Part shown: positions 1 through 5,301 of the stretch, in pieces
How the letters are laid out: every line of letters starts with the position of its first letter
Position numbering within the stretch: position 1 is the first letter of the stretch
NCBI GenBank assembly: GCA_021828635.1
Contig: JAJZEJ010000694.1
Coordinates: 1 to 5,301, forward strand
DNA from: Chloroflexota bacterium
Lineage (GTDB): Bacteria; Chloroflexota; Ktedonobacteria; Ktedonobacterales; Ktedonobacteraceae
Length of the DNA stretch: 5,301 bases
Direction of reading: 5' to 3'
Position numbers and translations under genes: made by a program
The notes under the pieces: generated by a model
The model's input: the letters and a program-made list of their open reading frames with translations, nothing else
Database searches by the model: none
What the model was told of the DNA's origin: nothing

Positions 1-1668
1 ATTGGAATACCAGAACAGGGTACGCGCCCAACGCTTACTCTTACTTTCATCGCGCAACAACCGCACAGCCATGTAGATGAGAATGCCGCCTAGAATGATG
101 GCACCGACGAGATAGAAGTAACCCATCGTATGCATGGCGAAGAGAATCAGTGTCACGGCCAGCAAGAGCAGCGAGTAGAGGAAAATTTGTTTGCGTGTCT
201 CTTTTTCGCCCAACATGACCGGCATCATTGGCACATTGGCTTTCTCATAGTCTTTCTGAATGAGTAGTGAGAGCGCCCAGAAGTGCGGTGGTGTCCAGTA
301 AAAGATGATGGCGAAGAGCCAGATGGCTGGCAAGCTGATGTTGTTTGTGACGGCAGCCCAACCGACCAGGACGGGAACAGCGCCTGCCGCGCCACCGATG
401 ACAATATTCTGCGCCGTTGTGCGTTTGAGGCCCATTGTGTAGATCAGGACGTAGAACAAAATGGCGGAACAAGCCAGTACCGCGCTGAGCAGGTTGACAA
501 AGACGGTTAGCACGATGAAGGAGGCAATGCCGAGCGCGATACCGAAAATCAGAGCGTTGCGCGGCGATACTTTGCCTGCTGGCAGAGAACGGCGTTGGGT
601 GCGGCCCATGATCTGGTCAATGTCGCGGTCGATGTAGCAGTTGAGGCTATTGGCGCTACCAGCAGCCATTGCGCCGCCAAGTAGTGTGGCAATCGTCAGG
701 CCGAGCGGGGGGAATTTGCCGCCCGCAATCGTCATGGCTGCTGCCGTTGTGCCGAGCAGGAGGGTGGTGACGTGTGGTTTCATCAGGTTGACATAACTAG
801 AAACCGCCTGCCGCCACGGGCTAACGACTTTGGGTTCAGCCTCTTCCTCGGCCACATACACCGATTCAGCCTGCAATTGACGTGCCGCCAGCACCGTCAG
901 CGCGACCAGACAGCCCCACACGGCGGCGGAGAGTGCTAGATGCAGCATGCTGGCGTAGAGTGGCATCGTGTCTAAGGCGACAATCGCGCCGATGCCCGCC
1001 TGAACGACAAAGAGGATGCTAGCAACGAGAGCCAGGATAGCCTGTGCTGGTGCGAGAGCGCGTCTGCGCCATGCCGAGATCAGTAGCCAGAGCAGCATCA
1101 GACCGACGAAAATAGCGGCGTAGCGATGCAGCATATTGACATCGTTCAGGTGGGACTGCACAGCCGAGGCCGGGGCGTTCGCGCAGAAAGGCCAGCTTGG
1201 GCAGGCCAGCGCAGCACCCTTGCTGACGACATACGAGCCGGTCAGCGTCAAGCCATAGACTAGTAACGCGCCCGTGGCCGCCAGATTGACAAAACGCCGT
1301 GTCTGCTCAGGATTCTCGCGGTTGGGAGCCGACTGACCACTCATGAGCGAAACAGTCAGAGCTGCGGCGAAGATCAGCAGGGCCGTAGCCAGACTGATTG
1401 CGCTCTGCATATTCTGTGGTATCCATAAGATATGTAAGCCACTGGCAGCATATTCCAGTAGTAGTAGCGGTAGCACAAATAACGCAGGTAATACAATTTG
1501 CCTATCTTGACGCCCCCAGACCAACGCACTGATAGCCAGCGCGATACCCAGGATTGTAGTGGCAGCGAGTGTATACGTATGAATATTTTGAGACCCGATA
1601 GTGGGAAACACCGCCGATAAATACGTCAAGGCGACCGTCACCCATGCGATGCGGCGTACCATTTTCAT
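1..1668 (-). CDS. ctaA-ctaB: Heme A synthase-heme O synthase fusion (CtaA-CtaB), partial at the C-terminus
   Basis: This is a bifunctional membrane protein for heme A biosynthesis. The CtaB half would farnesylate heme B to heme O; the CtaA half would oxidise heme O to heme A for the terminal oxidase. The frame is open for 556 codons and leaves the window without a stop. Residues 1-255 look like eight CtaA-type membrane helices. The second set of four has the periplasmic cysteine pair C156/C162 (CPSWPFC), the His-Arg pair H181-R182 and a second histidine, H243. A charged linker (about 258-288, with EEEAEPK) leads to CtaB. CtaB shows the prenyl-diphosphate motif N343-CYIDRDID-351, followed by MGRT, and the second conserved loop from D473 (DYEKANVPMMPV). 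About 25-30 C-terminal residues are probably missing. The ATG at 1668 follows AAAGGGG (1685-1679) by 10 bases; a second in-frame ATG lies two codons on. The first four-helix set lacks the cysteine loop and the His-Arg motif. CtaA/CtaB fusions are known in other bacteria, for example Thermus. Confidence 0.93.
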   Translation of the reverse strand, partial: MKMVRRIAWVTVALTYLSAVFPTIGSQNIHTYTLAATTILGIALAISALVWGRQDRQIVLPALFVLPLLLLEYAASGLHILWIPQNMQSAISLATALLIFAAALTVSLMSGQSAPNRENPEQTRRFVNLAATGALLVYGLTLTGSYVVSKGAALACPSWPFCANAPASAVQSHLNDVNMLHRYAAIFVGLMLLWLLISAWRRRALAPAQAILALVASILFVVQAGIGAIVALDTMPLYASMLHLALSAAVWGCLVALTVLAARQLQAESVYVAEEEAEPKVVSPWRQAVSSYVNLMKPHVTTLLLGTTAAAMTIAGGKFPPLGLTIATLLGGAMAAGSANSLNCYIDRDIDQIMGRTQRRSLPAGKVSPRNALIFGIALGIASFIVLTVFVNLLSAVLACSAILFYVLIYTMGLKRTTAQNIVIGGAAGAVPVLVGWAAVTNNISLPAIWLFAIIFYWTPPHFWALSLLIQKDYEKANVPMMPVMLGEKETRKQIFLYSLLLLAVTLILFAMHTMGYFYLVGAIILGGILIYMAVRLLRDESKSKRWARTLFWYSN

Positions 1669-2022
1669 AACCAAGCATCCCCTTTGATAGATAATGCGAC
1701 TGTTGCTATTGTCGTCGTTTGCCCTGATACTCCCCTTGCAATGCCTGACCTGCACCTTACAAATCCCTGAACGAATGGCTTGGCGGGCGCGGTAAACCAG
1801 CCCCTACCACTTTGGGTGTGAATATGGTAAGATGGGTTATAAGAAGTTTCACCTGTCTTCTTCCACTCACGCGACAAACCTATGGGCGTGCAGGTTGTCA
1901 TTGGTTTCGTTTACGTGCAGCGTCGCAGCGTATGCCATCTTGCCACCATGCTCTGGTGAAGGTGTGCTTCTTGCCCTGATTTCCCATATACTCGATTCTG
2001 AATTGAGGAGCAAGGAAGAGCG
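1669..2022. other. Divergent intergenic spacer, no supported gene
   Basis: This 354-base spacer separates the start codons of the heme synthase fusion (leftward) and the ACT-domain gene (rightward), so it should contain both promoters. On the plus strand, TATACT at 1987-1992 is a fair -10 element about 31 bases before the ACT start, but no convincing -35 lies 16-18 bases upstream of it. On the minus strand I find no hexamer pair I would defend. A small dyad, CACCA-N5-TGGTG, lies at 1944-1958 and is short enough to be chance. Short open frames here (1832-2035 plus, 1901-1665 minus) lack ribosome binding sites and recognisable protein character. Confidence 0.6.
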
Positions 2023-2409
2023 ATGCGCAATTTGACGCTATTTCTACTGCCGCACAAGTACGCTGTGTGTCGGCTCAACCCGAATGGCTATATTCCTCCC
2101 TGGGCGTTGTTGGGCGATGATTTCGTCTCGCTCACCCGTACACGCGAAGAACTTTCTGTCGTTTGTATGCAGGAGAACGTGCCACAAGACGCGCAAGCCG
2201 AACGCGGCTGGCATTGTTTGAGGGTGCAGGGGCCGTTCGATTTCTCGCAGAGCGGTGTGCATCGCTCACTCACGGTACCACTGGCCGAAGCTAACATCAG
2301 CATTCTTTCGGTCTCCACGTATGAAACTGATCACTTGCTCATTCAGGAGAAAGACCTGGAACACACCATCCAGGTGCTTGAGCAGGCGGGCCATCGTGTT
2401 TTACGTTGA
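2023..2409 (+). CDS. Small ACT-domain protein (COG3603 / ACT_7, CASTOR-like)
   Basis: This is a 128-residue soluble protein with no signal peptide or membrane helix. It resembles the conserved bacterial family with an ACT_7 domain, related to the ACT domains of the eukaryotic arginine sensor CASTOR. An N-terminal strand (LTLFLLPHKYAVCRL, about 4-18) leads to a PPWAL segment (25-29) and the SLTRTREELSVVC segment (36-48). A linker with RGWHCLRVQGPFDF (61-74) follows, then the ACT core: helix SLTVPLAEANISI (82-94), strand SVSTYETDHLLI (97-108) and a final helix to about 122. ACT domains usually bind amino acids or other small ligands; the ligand and role here are unknown. The ATG is fixed by AAGGAAGAG (2012-2020), with AAGGA six bases from the start. 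It is probably monocistronic, divergent from the heme synthase fusion and convergent with the TetR gene. It has no obvious mechanistic link to oxidase assembly. Confidence 0.85.
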   Translation: MRNLTLFLLPHKYAVCRLNPNGYIPPWALLGDDFVSLTRTREELSVVCMQENVPQDAQAERGWHCLRVQGPFDFSQSGVHRSLTVPLAEANISILSVSTYETDHLLIQEKDLEHTIQVLEQAGHRVLR

Positions 2410-2444
2410 TGAATTATAGAGATAGGCGTTGTACCGATAGACAA

Positions 2445-2463
2445 GGCACCCCTTGTGGATGCC
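2445..2463 (-). terminator. Possible weak intrinsic terminator of the P450-TetR unit
   Basis: On the minus strand, four bases after the TetR stop codon, the transcript could form GGCAUCC-ACAAG-GGGUGCC: a seven-pair stem including one G-U wobble and a five-base loop. A short, only partly U-rich tail (UUGUCU) follows. The same stretch also forms an alternative perfect six-pair stem (ACAAGG-CACC-CCTTGT, 2441-2456). The stem is short and there is no true U-run, so termination would be inefficient. On the plus strand the first hairpin contains a C-A mismatch, so it suits the minus-strand transcript better. Confidence 0.35.
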
Positions 2464-2467
2464 ATGC

Positions 2468-3070
2468 CTATGGATGTTCAAATGGCAGGCCATGACGTAA
2501 GAAGTGCAATACCTGCTCGACCATCCTCTCAGGATCGGGTTCGTCGTGATCGAACCACCAGGCGATGGCCTGTACGACGATGCCAGTCATGAAACGCGCT
2601 TGTAAAGCTAGATCGTAGCCTTCAAGATGCCCTTTGGCGGCGGCTACCTGAAACTCCTCGGTAATCAGTTCAATCAAGGGCATCTGAATACGTAGCGAGG
2701 CCGGGAAACGGATGCCTTCATTGAGCATGATGCGGAACAGGTCGCGTTGCGTATAAGCCAGACGAAAACCGACACGTAGCCCAATCTCCAATTTCTCGCC
2801 TTGCGGGGAGTGAGCCACAGCTTCCGTGACTTGCTGGCGAATACGCTCAATGCCCTCTTCTAGCATGCTATTGAAAATATCCTCTTTATCGCGGAAATGC
2901 AGATAAAACGTACCCACGCCAACATCAGCGGCCTTTGTGATCTCGGCGATGCTGGCGGCGTGCAAGCCGCGTTCGGCGAAAATCTGTCGCGCTGCCGTGA
3001 GCAGTTCGGCGCGTGTGCGAGCTTTGCGCCGTGCGCCACGCCCCTGCTCCGTTTGTTCTTCATCCATCAT
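2468..3070 (-). CDS. TetR/AcrR-family transcriptional regulator
   Basis: This is a 200-residue one-component regulator, the usual TetR-family length. The basic N-terminus (RGARRKARTR, 11-20) precedes helix 1 (ELLTAARQIFAERG, 22-35). The helix-turn-helix with its family signature follows (about 38-67: ASIAEITKAADVGVGTFYLHF, then RDKEDIF). The rest (about 70-195) is the variable all-helical ligand-binding and dimerisation domain, whose ligand cannot be read from sequence. Such proteins usually repress their own operon or a neighbour and release DNA on binding a small molecule. The gene begins 44 bp after the P450 stop on the same strand, so it is probably cotranscribed and autoregulated from the promoter upstream of the P450. 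The start is less certain than for its neighbours: two ATG codons lie side by side (3070 and 3067) and no good Shine-Dalgarno sequence precedes them. Reduced or coupled translation would fit a regulator. Confidence 0.92.
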   Translation of the reverse strand: MMDEEQTEQGRGARRKARTRAELLTAARQIFAERGLHAASIAEITKAADVGVGTFYLHFRDKEDIFNSMLEEGIERIRQQVTEAVAHSPQGEKLEIGLRVGFRLAYTQRDLFRIMLNEGIRFPASLRIQMPLIELITEEFQVAAAKGHLEGYDLALQARFMTGIVVQAIAWWFDHDEPDPERMVEQVLHFLRHGLPFEHP

Positions 3071-3114
3071 TTTTGATATTCTGCCATTTCTTCATTCTAT
3101 AACCACACCTGTCC

Positions 3115-4509
3115 CTACACCAGCTTTTGGGTTGTTTCGATAATCATCCGCATGCCATGTTTGGGACGTAGCGTGACGAGCGGTAGTAGCTCGACCTGGA
3201 AACCAGGTACCATGCGCGGCGTGTAGGATTGCAGGATAGTCGCTAAGAGTAATTTAGCCTCCATCTGTGCGAATGGCATACCGATACAGATGCGTGGCCC
3301 ACCACCGAAGGGGAAGTAAGACCACTGTGGCGGCTGTTCACCACCTTCGGGATTCCAGCGTTCTGGTCGGAAGTTTTCGGCGTCACCCCATAGTTCTGGC
3401 ATACGCTGAATAACCCACTGGCTCATCATAAAGGTAGTCCCAGCTGGAAAAGTATAGCCGTTTAACTCGAAGTCGTGAATGGCCCGTCTCCCTATCGTCC
3501 ACGCTGGCGGATAGAGCCGCATTGACTCGTTCAGTATCCATTCGGTATAGGGTAAATTAGCGATATCGTGTATGGTGGGAGCGCGACCGGCCAGCACGCT
3601 CTGTAGTTCGGCAATCAGTTTCGCGCAAACCTCTGGCTGTTGTGCCAGCAAGTAAAATGTCCAGGTCAGGGCGTTGGCGGTCGTCTCGTGACCAGCAGCC
3701 ACAAAAGTCATCACATGGTTGCGTACCTGCGAATCGCTGAGATGTGCCGAACTCGCTTTGTCCTCTTCACTCTCCTGCGCAGCTAATAGCATGGAGAGGA
3801 CATCACCGCTATCATTGCCCGTGGCGCGGCGTTCGGCGATCAGTTGGTAGATGAAGCTGTCGATATGGCGTTTGGCGGCCATACGTTTGCCATAGCCCGT
3901 GAACGGCAGATTGAGCTTGAGGCCAAAGAGCCGTTCTAAGATGCTCATGCGGCTCTCGATCATCTGTGTGAAATGAGTACCAAGCTCGTTAATCACCTCT
4001 GGTTGCTCAATATTAAAGAGGCTCTTGCCGACGATGCGCAATGTCAAGGCTTGCATAGCACGAGCCATATCCAACTCTTCACCCGCGTGCCACGTCGTGA
4101 GCATCTCCTGTGTGTAGCGCACCATATCCTCGGCATAGCCCTCGACACGCTTGCGGTGAAATGCTGGTTGCACCATACGCCGTTGTTGGCGATGTGCATC
4201 ACCCTCAATCGTCAACAGACCTTCGCCCAATGTCTCGCGCAAGTTGCCGTCGCGGCTCTGAATCGAGGTGAAATTGCGTGGATTCTCGGTCAGCAGATAG
4301 CGCACATACTCTGGGCGGAAGAGCAGCACCACGGGTGCCTTGCCGATATGCATGGTTGCCATCTCGCCGTAGATACGCTGCATCTTTTGCAAGTACAGTG
4401 GCTGATTACGCGCAAATTCCAGCAGGTTGCCAAAGATGGGACGCGCCTTTGGACCAGGCGGGAACACTGGTTTGTGTTGCGCAGATTGCATGTCGGCAGT
4501 GGTAGCCAT
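3115..4509 (-). CDS. Cytochrome P450 monooxygenase
   Basis: This is a complete 464-residue heme-thiolate monooxygenase that would insert one oxygen atom from O2 into an organic substrate using electrons from a redox partner. It starts with a proline-rich segment (PVFPPGPKARPIFGN, about 14-28) and has no membrane anchor, so it is probably soluble. Diagnostic motifs appear in order: C-helix HRQQRR (106-111); I-helix oxygen-activation motif AGHETT (272-277); K-helix ExxR (E328-R331); the FRPERW motif (380-385); and the heme loop FPFGGGPRICIG (399-410) with axial ligand C408. The C-helix and heme-loop style recall the CYP4/CYP102-like side of the superfamily, whose members often oxidise fatty acids or other lipophilic compounds; this does not fix the substrate. 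No reductase or ferredoxin is fused or adjacent. The ATG is supported by AAGGAG (4521-4516) six bases upstream. It leads a unit with the downstream TetR gene, under a strong-looking promoter. Confidence 0.96.
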   Translation of the reverse strand: MATTADMQSAQHKPVFPPGPKARPIFGNLLEFARNQPLYLQKMQRIYGEMATMHIGKAPVVLLFRPEYVRYLLTENPRNFTSIQSRDGNLRETLGEGLLTIEGDAHRQQRRMVQPAFHRKRVEGYAEDMVRYTQEMLTTWHAGEELDMARAMQALTLRIVGKSLFNIEQPEVINELGTHFTQMIESRMSILERLFGLKLNLPFTGYGKRMAAKRHIDSFIYQLIAERRATGNDSGDVLSMLLAAQESEEDKASSAHLSDSQVRNHVMTFVAAGHETTANALTWTFYLLAQQPEVCAKLIAELQSVLAGRAPTIHDIANLPYTEWILNESMRLYPPAWTIGRRAIHDFELNGYTFPAGTTFMMSQWVIQRMPELWGDAENFRPERWNPEGGEQPPQWSYFPFGGGPRICIGMPFAQMEAKLLLATILQSYTPRMVPGFQVELLPLVTLRPKHGMRMIIETTQKLV

Positions 4510-4548
4510 CGCTTGCTCCTTCTATATGTATGGTATCGAAAACAGAAT

Positions 4549-4567
4549 TACAAAAATGAATTTTGTA
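4549..4567. promoter_or_regulatory. Inverted repeat, candidate TetR-type operator
   Basis: TACAAAA-ATGAA-TTTTGTA is a perfect seven-base inverted repeat with a five-base centre (19 bp, centred on 4558). On the minus strand it lies just downstream of the predicted P450 transcription start near 4571, where a bound repressor would block transcription. Its size suits a TetR-family dimer, and such a regulator is encoded in the same unit. The arms are AT-rich in an AT-rich spacer, so chance is possible; binding by the local regulator is inference. Confidence 0.45.
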
Positions 4568-4583
4568 TCATAACTGAATGATA
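4566..4583. promoter_or_regulatory. Second inverted repeat overlapping the P450 -10 element
   Basis: TATCAT-AACTGA-ATGATA is a perfect six-base inverted repeat with a six-base centre. Its right arm is, on the minus strand, the -10 hexamer of the P450 promoter. It abuts and slightly overlaps the 19-bp repeat at 4549-4567. It could be an alternative or second operator. Symmetry may also arise partly because the -10 sequence TATCAT happens to recur nearby. Confidence 0.35.
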
Positions 4584-4606
4584 ATTCACTTTTGGGGAAA
4601 TGTCAA
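4578..4606 (-). promoter_or_regulatory. Sigma-70-type promoter of the P450-TetR unit
   Basis: On the minus strand a perfect -35 TTGACA (4606-4601) is followed after exactly 17 bases by the -10 TATCAT (4583-4578), five of six matches to consensus. The expected transcription start is near 4571, giving a leader of about 60 bases that ends in the strong AAGGAG site of the P450. No other promoter of this quality was seen for this unit. Confidence 0.75.
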
Positions 4607-4620
4607 GGTTTTTCTTACCC

Positions 4621-4649
4621 TTGTTCTATTTTTCTCGCCCTGCTATAGT
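4621..4649 (+). promoter_or_regulatory. Sigma-70-type promoter of ctaG
   Basis: TTGTTC (4621-4626) and TATAGT (4644-4649) are separated by 17 bases. The -10 is preceded by TGC, an extended -10 element (TGn) that strengthens recognition. The expected start near 4656 gives a leader of about 29 bases, which carries GGAAAGG (4670-4676) before the ATG. The -35 lies only 14 bp from the divergent -35 of the P450 promoter, so the two are back to back. Confidence 0.6.
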
Positions 4650-4684
4650 ATTGTTTGTGGAGTGGATACGGAAAGGCGCTTACT

Positions 4685-5301
4685 ATGCAGCAGAATTTTG
4701 GACTACATTTTTGGCTCACACACTGGAATTTTGACCCATCAATCTGGCTTGGGACGCTACTGATTATTGGGTTGTATCTCTATGGCATTAGTCCACTGCG
4801 CAAGAAATACCAGCTTGGTGCGGAGGTTAAGCTAGGGAAGATCATGCTTTTCCTGGTTGGCGTGTTGGTAATTTTCTTCGCATTGGCCTCGCCACTGGAT
4901 GCGCTGAGTGATAACTATCTTTTCAGTGGGCATATGTTGCAGCACATGCTGTTGAGTCTGGCTGGACCGCCATTGATGCTAGTCGGTTTGCCGGGCTGGT
5001 TGCTCAGCCCATTGTTGCGCAACAAGCTGATTTATCGCGTTGCCAGGTTGCTGACATTGCCCTATGTGGCTTTTATTCTCTTCAGTTTCGACATTTGGAT
5101 TTGGCATGCACCAGCTATTTATGATGCGGCACTGACAAATGAGACGCTGCATTTCTTTGAGCATATCACCTTTCTTGTGACTGGTTTCATCTTCTGGTGG
5201 CCGATTCTCAGCCCATCGCCCGAACTGCCGCCATTGCCGGTTGCCGGACGCATCCTCTACATTTTCCTGGGCGACATGCCAATGGTACTGCTTGGCGCTG
5301 G
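4685..5301 (+). CDS. ctaG: CtaG-family cytochrome c oxidase assembly factor (caa3 type), partial at the C-terminus
   Basis: This is a polytopic membrane protein resembling the caa3_CtaG family, which in Bacillus is needed for a functional caa3 oxidase and is thought to act in copper-centre assembly. The first 205 residues are visible before the window ends; the full family length is usually somewhat under 300. Helices are apparent at about 20-35, 53-69, 88-107, 126-140, 157-175 and from about 188 onward. Conserved features include the ASPLDALSDNYLFSGHMLQHM region (68-88), with H83 and H87 as an HxxxH pair; WHAPAIYDAAL (140-150); H156/H160 (HFFEH); and GDMP (196-199). These histidines are plausible metal ligands. 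The ATG follows GGAAAGG (4670-4676) by eight bases. It is divergent from the P450. It belongs functionally with the heme A synthesis fusion on the left, so oxidase structural genes may lie nearby outside the window. Confidence 0.92.
   Translation, partial: MQQNFGLHFWLTHWNFDPSIWLGTLLIIGLYLYGISPLRKKYQLGAEVKLGKIMLFLVGVLVIFFALASPLDALSDNYLFSGHMLQHMLLSLAGPPLMLVGLPGWLLSPLLRNKLIYRVARLLTLPYVAFILFSFDIWIWHAPAIYDAALTNETLHFFEHITFLVTGFIFWWPILSPSPELPPLPVAGRILYIFLGDMPMVLLGA

Noticed and set aside
283..510. Short frames on both strands inside the CtaB region
   Set aside because: They overlap the continuous, motif-bearing CtaB frame and have no independent support.
1665..1901. 78-codon minus-strand frame whose stop overlaps the heme synthase fusion start (ATGA), as in translational coupling
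   Set aside because: No ribosome binding site precedes its ATG, and the peptide has no recognisable domain, membrane segment or compositional character of a real gene. The ATGA overlap is easily fortuitous.
1944..1958. CACCA-N5-TGGTG dyad in the left spacer
   Set aside because: Five-base arms are expected by chance in a spacer of this size, and it is not placed against a convincing promoter.
1832..2035. 67-codon plus-strand frame running into the start of the ACT gene
   Set aside because: No usable Shine-Dalgarno sequence, no recognisable family, and it overlaps a start with a strong ribosome binding site.
3973..4581. 202-codon plus-strand frame opposite the P450
   Set aside because: It lies antisense within a P450 that has every diagnostic motif. 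Its Leu/His/Gln-rich translation is typical of an antisense shadow, and it would run through the control region.
4578..4763. 61-codon plus-strand frame covering the ctaG promoter and start
   Set aside because: It overlaps the promoter and the first codons of CtaG in another frame and has no ribosome binding site. The CtaG frame carries the family motifs.

Overview
The window looks like a bacterial chromosome segment built around maturation of a heme A-type (aa3/caa3) cytochrome c oxidase. A cytochrome P450/TetR-type regulator transcription unit sits inside it. A heme A synthase fused to a heme O synthase, a caa3-type CtaG, an ACT_7 protein and moderate base composition would fit Chloroflexota, perhaps Ktedonobacteria. 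That placement is inference from gene content; no rRNA or other marker is present.

Layout: (1) positions 1-1668, minus strand, hold one uninterrupted frame running off the left edge. It encodes a CtaA-like heme A synthase region followed by a CtaB heme O synthase (protoheme IX farnesyltransferase). (2) Positions 1669-2022 are a non-coding divergent spacer. (3) Positions 2023-2409, plus strand, encode a small ACT-domain protein of the COG3603/CASTOR-like type. (4) Positions 2410-2467 are a short convergent spacer with a possible weak terminator. (5) Positions 4509-2468, minus strand, carry a cytochrome P450 followed 44 bp later by a TetR-family regulator, probably one transcription unit. (6) Positions 4510-4684 are an AT-rich divergent control region. 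It has a near-consensus promoter for the P450 unit, a good promoter for the right-hand gene, and two inverted repeats placed where a TetR-type repressor could act. (7) Positions 4685-5301, plus strand, hold the start of a CtaG-family oxidase assembly factor that runs off the right edge.

How they fit: CtaB farnesylates heme B to heme O, CtaA oxidises heme O to heme A, and CtaG is associated with copper-centre assembly of caa3 oxidase, so both flanks serve one complex. The P450 and its regulator are probably an autoregulated accessory unit with an unknown substrate. I see no CRISPR array, tRNA, rRNA, insertion sequence or attachment site. I do not see an unknown multi-gene system; the most interesting points are the half-degenerate CtaA region of the fusion and the compact control region between the P450 and ctaG.
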